A stretch of DNA of 64,000 nt from Eudorina sp. 2006-703-Eu-15 (lineage: Eukaryota; Chlorophyta; Chlorophyceae; Chlamydomonadales; Volvocaceae), in NCBI GenBank assembly GCA_003117195.1, contig BDSI01000072.1, forward strand, positions 284,546 to 348,545. The letters run 5' to 3'. Below, piece by piece: positions 57,401-64,000 of this stretch. Position numbers and translations under genes: made by a program. Below the pieces are notes generated by a model, which worked only from the letters and a program-made list of their open reading frames with translations, ran no database searches and had not been told where the DNA came from. Every line of letters begins with the position of its first letter. Positions within the stretch are counted from its first letter, which is position 1.

Positions 57401-60400
57401 ATGTGATGGTGGCGGGCGGAAGGTGGATGGGGCTACGCATGAGTTTTTCGCGTGATGATGGGATCGCCCGCCTGGTGCAGCGAGGCGTGAGGCGTGGCTG
57501 TGGCTGCCCCGAGCGCGGCGCCGACAGACGTTCACGAAGCTCTTGCCACAGGCAGGGCTGAACAGTATTATTAGGTGGGCTGGGCTCAGTCCGCTGCGGC
57601 TCACCACAGCTGCTGCCACTGACATACTGTGATGCGGGCTGGGCCTGGGGGTGGTCAGGGGCGGGCAGTTCACCGGGCTGGGTTTCAGCCGGGGGGGGCG
57701 GGTGCAGGTCCTGGCGCCTGGTCCTGGCGGAGGGGAACGCACCGCCGGTCAGCAGGGGCGGCAGGGCGAGGGCCGTCCACCAGCCGGGCCGGTTCCCAGG
57801 GGGGGAGGACTTGCAAATAGCGATCATGTTTCGTTCTCCGTTGGGATCTGAGCAACCTTGAGGGGCGGGCTGTCAACATGTCTGGTTGAAAACCGAAACC
57901 TAGACCGCCAGCCCCAGCAGCGGCTGTGCTGTGCTATGCTATGCACAGAGACGCCCACGTGGCAAGCCGGCAACTGTGGGGATTACAGCGGGCATCGGGA
58001 TCGCCGCAGCGGTTCTGGATTGGCACCGGTGGCCGCGGGGAGTCGCTCGACGCGCCGTTACCGCCACCGCCTCCCAGCCCCGGGCTCGCTGCCCCTCCCT
58101 GCTGAGCTGAAGTCCTCTCATTCCCCATCCTTCCCGCCCTGCGTCCCGCCCCGCCCGGCCGTGGTTCTGGCCTGGCAGGTATCCCCATCGACGGCAAGAC
58201 CGTCTTCACTTCGGACCACGCCCTCAAGCTGGAGTGGCTGCCCAACTGGATTGCCATCATCGGCTCGGGCTACATCGGTCTGGAGTTCTCGGACGTGTAC
58301 ACGGCCCTGGGCACTGAGGTCACGTTCATCGAGGTGAGGTGCGGGGCGGTGTGCCAGTGGTGGGGTGGGATGGGGTAGGTTCGACTGCTGGATCGGGGGA
58401 TACGGTGGAGAAGAGGGCTACGAACCGGGCAATTGGAGGCGGCTGTGAGAGGAATGTGGTTGGACTGGGCCGTTGCTCAGGGAGGGGCGTGCGGTGTGTA
58501 AAATGTGCCGCTAGGTGGTGGGGGGGTCAGGCGAGGGGGTCAGGCGCCGGTTTTGAACAAGGCGGGACGGGTGGAGCGACGGTGGCCGGGACACGGGCGC
58601 CGAGTCGCAGGCTTAGTCCGACTGGAGGAGCAGCTCCCCTCCGCCTGACTCATGGGGTCCTGGCTTGTGCGCTTGTGTTGTCTTTCAGCCTCACCCTCTG
58701 CAGTTCGCTTAGCCCAGACCCAACCCCCTGCCCTCCTCCCTCCTTCCCTGGCTCTCCCCAACCATGCCGCTGCCTCTGACAGGCTGTTGACAACCTGATG
58801 CCCGGCTTCGACCGCGAGATTGCCCGCCTGGCCCAGCGCCTGCTCATCCAGGGCCGCCCCATCGACTACCACACGGGCGTCATCGCCACCAAGGTCACCC
58901 CTGGCGTGCCGGGTGAGCAGGGCTCCGGGGGAAGGTTTGGAAAGGGGACGAGAGATGGAGTCATGAGCAAGATCCAAAGACAGGAGAGGGGGCAACGCGG
59001 AGTTGGGCAGGAAGCATAGGAGGGCGGAGCGGGGCCTCTTAAGGAGCTAAGCCCCAGGGGGCAAGCGGACGGGAGGGCCATCTGGGTGTGTGATCTGCGG
59101 GGCCGTCTGCCGGCTGAGGCACCGGCCCTTGCAGCAGTCGTCCATGTCTTCATCTGACCCCACCTGGCCTGCTCTCCGCTTACCTTCCGTGAGCTGGCGC
59201 TGAGGTACCATGGGCGTAGTGATCTGACCGGCAGGTGGCGGGTGCCTGCTGGCCCCCGCACCCACCTGCGCTGCCCAATCCCCCCTCCCCCCGGCCAGTA
59301 AAGTGCTGACCATTTTTGCCCTTTCCGCTACCCTCCCCGCTCCCCTTCCTCCTCCGCTTGCTCCGCTCAGGCGTGAAGCCGGTGGTGATCGAGCTGACGG
59401 ACTTCAAGACCAAGGAGAAGGTGGACGAGCTGGAGGTGGATGCCTGCCTGGTGGCCACGGGCCGGGCGCCCTACACCAGCGGCCTCAACCTGACGGCCGT
59501 GGGGGCCGCCACGGACCGCCGCGGCTTCGTGCCGGTCAACGACAAGATGCAGGTGCGCGTGGTGTGGTGGTGTGTGTGTGTGTGTGTGTAAAGAAAAATG
59601 AGCCGCATGTGTGTGTATGCGCATGTGCGATTCGGGAGGAAAGGGAGCGAGTCAGAGATCCGGTGACATTGTTGTGTCCAAGGTGTCATGGGGCGTGCAA
59701 ATGTTTGTGTATTGTGTCTTTGTGTGTTGTGAGGTGCCGGGGAGGGGGGGTTTCTCATCGATGCGTGTCGCCTCGGGGCGCGGCCTTCCTCGCGACCTGT
59801 GGACCGAATGTTCCTCATATCCCCACAGATCTAATGTCCCGCCTTAACTCCGTCCCATCTGACGGTGCCCGGCATCCCGGGGTCCTCTGGTGCAGGTCCT
59901 GGACACCCAGGGCAACGTGGTGCCGCACGTGTACTGCATCGGTGATGCCAACGGCAAGTACATGCTGGCCCACGCCGCCAGCGCCCAGGGCATCTCGGCG
60001 GTTGAGAACATCTGCAGCCGCCCCCACGTGCTCAACCACCTGTCCGTCCCGGCGGCCTGCTTCACCCACCCGGAGGTCTCCTTCGTGGGAGTCACTCAGG
60101 TGGGGGTGGGCGGGGGAGGGCGGGGCGGGCGCGGTTTGGAGGCTGGGTGGGGTTTTGGGGCTGGGTGGGGTCTTTGGGCTGATGGGGCTGGTGGGAGGCG
60201 CGGATGTGTTACCCGGTAGGCATGTGCAACAGTGCGCTAGGGCTGGGTGTGGGGCCAGATCCGAGTTGTGACGTCCTCTGGCGAGATCAGCAGCCAGCCA
60301 GCCAGCCAACCACCCAATCGTCCCTCATTTTGCAGAGCGGGCACGTTTGCCAGCTGTTTAATGCTGTTCTGGGATGTCCGGTCCCGCTCTCGCCTCCGTC

Positions 60401-61582
60401 ACAGCTCTCCCCGGCCGCGCCTTCCCCTCCCCGACCTCTTCCTATTTCCCGTACTCCTCCTTTTGCCCCCACAGGAGAAGGCGGAGGAGATGGCCCGGGA
60501 GCAGGGCTTCAAGCTGGGCGTCTCCAAGACGTCCTTCAAGGGCAACAGCAAGGTGGGGTCGGGTGGGGAGCCGGCTTCAAGAGGGAGGACGTGACGGGTG
60601 GGCGCACGTGCTGGACATGTGCTCGAATGCCCGGGTAGCCGTGCCTCAACCCGTGTCATTAACGCGCCGCCTCCCCGAGCTATCATCCGTCCGTGTTACC
60701 GACCGTGAAGCGTGCACCCTCGATCCGGTCTTTCCTCTCTTGCCCTGAGCTCCTCCATCACCTTTCCCCCGGTGGTGTTGCCTGAGACAGCTGTAACTTA
60801 ACTCGGGAGGGCATCTTGTTGCGTCCATTTTTTGTCAAACACACCATCGAGCTGTCCCCTTCCCCGGCCTTGGCACTCTCCCCTCAGGCCCTGGCGGAGA
60901 AGGAGGGCGACGGTATGGCCAAGATGCTGTACCGCAAGGACACCGGCGAGATCCTGGGTGTGCACATCATCGGCCTGCACGCCGCCGACCTCATCCACGA
61001 GGCCTCCAACGCCATCGCCACCGGCCAGCGGGTGCAGGTGGGGCACTGGCGGGTGGGGCCAAGGGGTTAGCGGAGTTTTGTAGACATTTGCAAACTGTGC
61101 TGGGGGAAAGGGAGGATAGGGGCAGGGGGGGTTATGGGCCGTGCAGCGGCGTTGGGGGAAGTGGGTAGTGCGCTGCTTACTGGGGGCAGATTAGGCAGGT
61201 TGAAGCGGCTTGGGGGTCTACAGGCGCACAAACCTTAATCGCGGCACGGGTGTCCGTATTGATCGGTGCTTCTCTACAACGCTATATGTAGGACCGCGCC
61301 TGCAATGATGCCATTGACGACACCTCCATCATATAAGTTCCTGAACCCCTTGTTTTGGCTGGGAACGCTTTCTGTCATGTTGCACCCTGAACCCTGCATA
61401 CTCCTGGATCCTGGCCCCCACAGGACATCAAGTTCAACGTGCACGCGCACCCGACCCTGTCTGAGGTCCTGGACGAGCTGTTCAAGGGCGCCCACGTGGA
61501 GGCGGGAGAGAACGGGCATGCGGCGCATGCGCCCGCGGTGGAGGCGCCGGCCAAGCCGCAGCCGGCCGTGGCCGCGGCCTGA
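54409..61582 (+). CDS. LPD: plastid dihydrolipoamide dehydrogenase (E3 of plastid pyruvate dehydrogenase)
   Basis: FAD flavoprotein that reoxidises dihydrolipoyl groups of the E2 subunit and reduces NAD; in plastids it serves fatty-acid synthesis. Exons 54409-54584, 54677-54818, 55265-55411, 55811-55915, 56944-57082, 58179-58333, 58783-58912, 59371-59552, 59896-60099, 60475-60552, 60888-61037, 61424-61582 join in frame to 588 residues. Residues 1-80 are Ala/Ser/Arg/Val-rich with few acids, as expected of a transit peptide. [18 protein letters not shown] binds FAD; redox Cys are 122 and 127 ([13 protein letters not shown]); NAD motif [10 protein letters not shown] at about 263-272; second FAD motif [15 protein letters not shown]; active-site HAHPTLSE at 543-550. 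The C-terminus is extended by an Ala/Pro tail ([15 protein letters not shown]). Plastid rather than mitochondrial type is inferred from the [11 protein letters not shown] context and the N-terminus. Confidence 0.95.
61071..61110. repeat. intron motif, diverged occurrence 6 (E3 intron 11)
   Basis: GGAGTTTTGTAGACATTTGC then AAACTGTGCTGGGGG resembles the DEP1 intron motif. Because the E3 gene is on the plus strand, the motif is antisense here and near the 5' end of the intron. Confidence 0.4.
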
Positions 61583-63589
61583 CGGGCCACGCCTCCGGCA
61601 GTGGCGGCCGCCGCCGGCGCTGACGATGACGACGACGCAGCGACGGCGGTGGCGGCGGCGGCTGAGCGCGAGCAGGTGGATGAGTCGCGGGAGGACGGCG
61701 CGGCCCGCCCCCGCTGCCGGGAGGAAGGTGTCACTGCTGTCCCCGCCTCCAAGCGGGATGATGAGGTCGACGAAGTTGTGTTGGGTGAGAAGACCGAGCC
61801 TGGCAGTGCGGCCTCGGCGCCGCTGCTGCACTCCTCGAAGAATAATGATCATGGCAGCGGCGCGGCGGAGAGCGGCGCAGTGATGGCTGACGAAGAAATA
61901 GCCAACAGTTGGTTATCGGACGGGCCGTCTGGAGCCTTGGACAGCGAGCGGGTGACCGACGGCACCGCAGCGGCACCGTCAGTGGCGGAGGTGGAGCTGT
62001 TGGCCGCAGCGGAGCCGGTGCCGGTGTGTGAGGTGCCAGCAGTGGCAGCAGCCGTGGCAACGGATGACACAGTCCCGGAGGTGACGGCGGTGGCCGTTGT
62101 CGCCTCTCCTCTCGAGGTTGAGATCGAGCACGCGGCCGTTGTTGAGCTGCTGGAGATCGAGGCGGCATTTGCCGAGTCGCTGGAGGTGGCTGTGTTGGCG
62201 GCTGAGCCCCTGGAGGTGCAGGCGGCAGCCGCTGACCCCCTTGAGATGCAGGTTGCTGCTGAGTCCGTTGGAGTGGAGGTGACCACTGCTGAGGCGCTGA
62301 CAGTGCAGGTGGTTGCAGCCGCCGCGATGGAGGTGGAGGTGGCCGCCGCGGAGCCGATTGAGGTGGCGGTGGCGGTCGCGGAGGCCGTGGAGGTGGAGAC
62401 GGCGGAAGCGACCTGCAGGCTGGAGGCGGCCGCGGCCGTGGCTGAGCTTATGGAGGTGCAGGTCGCTGTCGCAGAGGCGTTGGAGGCAGCGGAGGCCCTT
62501 CCCAATCAGCTGGATGTGGCGGAGGCCGTTGCCAATCCGTTGGAGCCGGATGCCTGCGCTTCAGGGGTCCAGCTGGAGCAGGCAACAACGACAGCGGAAG
62601 CAGCGGCAGAACCACCTGCGGCCGCAGCAGCCGCCTCCATGGCTGATGCCGCGCAGGCCGCCAACGTGACCTCCCAACTGTCGATCACGGAGGCCAGTCC
62701 ACAGCCGCGGCTGGCGGGCTCAGGTGCAGCGCCTACTGCCGCGGGACAGATGACGGTGCATGTGGACGTGTGCCTCGACGAGGCGGCTGCGCTCAGCGGC
62801 CTCCCTCCTCGCACTCGTACACCCCACACTGGGGACGTCGGTGCTGATGCAGATCCTGATGCTGCAGCGGCTGAGGCCGAAGCTGTGGAGACGGCCCTGG
62901 CAGCGCCTGCCTCGGAGCTGCCGCAGCAGCCCCCGTCACCCGTGGTCCTGGAGCTGCCTGTTCGGGTGCAGCCCGAGGGTCTGCCGGGTCCGTCAGGCGG
63001 TACATCTGCGGACGAGGACGCGATCACGCCGGAGGCACAGGACCAGGCCGCTGCCGTTGTCGCTGCCGATGAGGTGGCACTGCTGGCCGCGGTGCAGGCC
63101 CAGCATCAGGAGCCTTCAAACCCGCCGCCGCTGCCGGCTCCACCGCTGCCGAAGGAGGAGACGATCTTAGCGATGGAGGCAGCGGCGACTGAACCTGGAC
63201 CTGCGGAGGATGGGGGCCTTCTGGCGGACTACGACGCGGGCATCATGCCGCACGCCGATGACGATGGCATGGATACCATCCGTATCGTGGACGAGGCAGC
63301 TGTTGCGCAGATCAGCGAGGTGGCGGCGGCGCCAGCAACCTCTCCCAGCGAGGAGGTGCTCGGGACTGGGCATGAGGCGGCGGATGCGACCGCGGAAGTG
63401 ATGGACACAACCACCGTCACGGTGCCTGCGGGGATGCCGCACCCGGCCCTTGCACCAAAGCCCGCCCTGGCCAGTCGTGATATCTGGGTGGCCAAGGCGG
63501 GTGCGTCAGTGGCGGGGTTGCTGTGGCACACGGCACAGTTTGTGAGCGCGATTGGCAAGGGTCTGAGGGGGGGTGGTCTTGGAAAGTGA
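61583..63589 (+). CDS. Ala/Val/Glu-rich repetitive ORF directly behind, and in frame with, the E3 stop codon
   Basis: After the E3 stop (TGA followed by CGG) the same frame continues without a stop to TGA at 63587-63589. The first in-frame ATG is 61883 (MADEEIANSWLSDG), giving a 568-residue protein if independent. Residues are dominated by Ala, Val and Glu in an imperfect 11-residue pattern (AAEPLEVQAAA, AEPIEVAVAVA, AEALTVQVVAA) between about 62100 and 62530. An acidic/Pro-rich middle follows, then a C-terminal segment WVAKAGASVAGLLWHTAQF ending in GKGLRGGGLGK, which could be an amphipathic or membrane-touching helix. No family recognised. I find no TGTAA before 63897, so a single transcript may carry both frames. 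It could be a second cistron, a readthrough tail, a separate gene, or a long GC-rich 3' UTR. Confidence 0.45.
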   Translation, partial: RATPPAVAAAAGADDDDDAATAVAAAAEREQVDESREDGAARPRCREEGVTAVPASKRDDEVDEVVLGEKTEPGSAASAPLLHSSKNNDHGSGAAESGAVMADEEIANSWLSDGPSGALDSERVTDGTAAAPSVAEVELLAAAEPVPVCEVPAVAAAVATDDTVPEVTAVAVVASPLEVEIEHAAVVELLEIEAAFAESLEVAVLAAEPLEVQAAAADPLEMQVAAESVGVEVTTAEALTVQVVAAAAMEVEVAAAEPIEVAVAVAEAVEVETAEATCRLEAAAAVAELMEVQVAVAEALEAAEALPNQLDVAEAVANPLEPDACASGVQLEQATTTAEAAAEPPAAAAAASMADAAQAANVTSQLSITEASPQPRLAGSGAAPTAAGQMTVHVDVCLDEAAALSGLPPRTRTPHTGDVGADADPDAAAAEAEAVETALAAPASELPQQPPSPVVLELPVRVQPEGLPGPSGGTSADEDAITPEAQDQAAAVVAADEVALLAAVQAQHQEPSNPPPLPAPPLPKEETILAMEAAATEPGPAEDGGLLADYDAGIMPHADDDGMDTIRIVDEAAVAQISEVAAAPATSPSEEVLGTGHEAADATAEVMDTTTVTVPAGMPHPALAPKPALASRDIWVAKAGASVAGLLWHTAQFVSAIGKGLRGGGLGK

Positions 63590-64000
63590 AGTGACGACTG
63601 AAGAATTCGGGTGGTGGGTGCATTCGAAAGACGTGCTCTGGCTATTGATGATGAATGAATCGGGTCGATATTGGTTGCGTTTCGTGTAGTGGTATACGGT
63701 AGTCGTACTCATTGTCGTAATTCCGAAGAAGCATGGGCAGGTGTGTGGGGGAAGCTGCTGTGTGGGCGGGAGCCGCTGTGACGGCAGCCCAATTTTGTGA
63801 CTACGGCAGCCCACCTCGCATTAGGATCTTTGCTTGGATCTTTGCGTGTGCGTGTCCGTTGTTGTGGCCATGACGCAGGAGAGTCTGGCTTGCTGGTGTA
63901 ATACTTGGCTGCATCACTGGTCTTGTCCCTGGTTACTAGATGCCTTGCGGCACGTCATTCTCAACGCAGCTTAACGCAGCGTCAGCTCTCGTCCCCCCAG
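63590..64000. other. 3' flank, no gene seen
   Basis: AT-richer than the preceding frame and without coding character, as expected for a 3' UTR and intergenic DNA. A tandem GGATCTTTGC(T/G)T duplication lies at about 63823-63846. Confidence 0.5.
63897..63901 (+). terminator. TGTAA polyadenylation signal
   Basis: TGTAA 308 nt after the end of the Ala/Val/Glu-rich ORF; by eye the first one downstream of the E3 stop codon at 61582. Confidence 0.5.

Noticed and set aside
61580..61582. TGA of E3 read as selenocysteine
   Set aside because: No known Sec site in plastid-type E3, the protein is complete at this point, and I cannot recognise a SECIS element by eye.

Overview
The window looks like nuclear DNA of a volvocine green alga (Chlamydomonas/Volvox relatives). 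The signs are GC-rich coding DNA split into many short exons with GT-AG introns, huge Ser-Pro-rich extracellular-matrix glycoproteins, TGTAA-type polyadenylation signals, and a plastid-type dihydrolipoamide dehydrogenase with an N-terminal transit-like extension. The species cannot be named from the sequence alone.

Layout. 1-7605 (+): 3' part of a MAP3K-epsilon/Cdc7-SepH-type kinase gene (kinase C-lobe plus ARM-like repeats), 15 exons resolved here. 9219-10732 (+): complete casein kinase 2 beta subunit, five exons. 10733-14184: gene-poor DNA with TE-like scraps and a 46-bp-arm palindrome. 14280-45264 (+): five tandem genes for secreted Hyp-rich rod glycoproteins (pherophorin/ISG-like architecture: signal peptide, 16-Cys head split by one intron, Ser-Pro-Pro rod, Arg-Pro tail). 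Copies 1-4 are very close relatives; copy 5 is diverged. The spacers were duplicated with the genes and later received a 2.0-kb non-LTR retrotransposon, a 170-bp fragment of the same family on the other strand, and a 3.1-kb unclassified insertion. Unoccupied paralogous sites in the same array give exact breakpoints. 45775-46883: repeats of a GGATGTTAC-ended element that also sits in the intron of copies 1-4. 48118-52885 (-): bifunctional methylthioribulose-1-phosphate dehydratase/enolase-phosphatase (DEP1, methionine salvage), seven exons. 54409-61582 (+): plastid dihydrolipoamide dehydrogenase (E3), twelve exons. 61583-63589: after the E3 stop, an Ala/Val/Glu-rich reading frame stays open in the same frame for over 650 codons.

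The four single-copy genes are unrelated housekeeping or signalling functions and do not form a pathway; the HRGP array is the only functional cluster. The points most worth following up are: the long frame behind the E3 stop codon (bicistronic message, readthrough or separate gene); the net one-base deficit in the rod exon of all four close HRGP copies; the mosaic history of the array; and a recurrent motif near the 3' ends of four DEP1 introns. Gene models were built by hand from splice consensus and protein-family knowledge; no search or transcript data were available.
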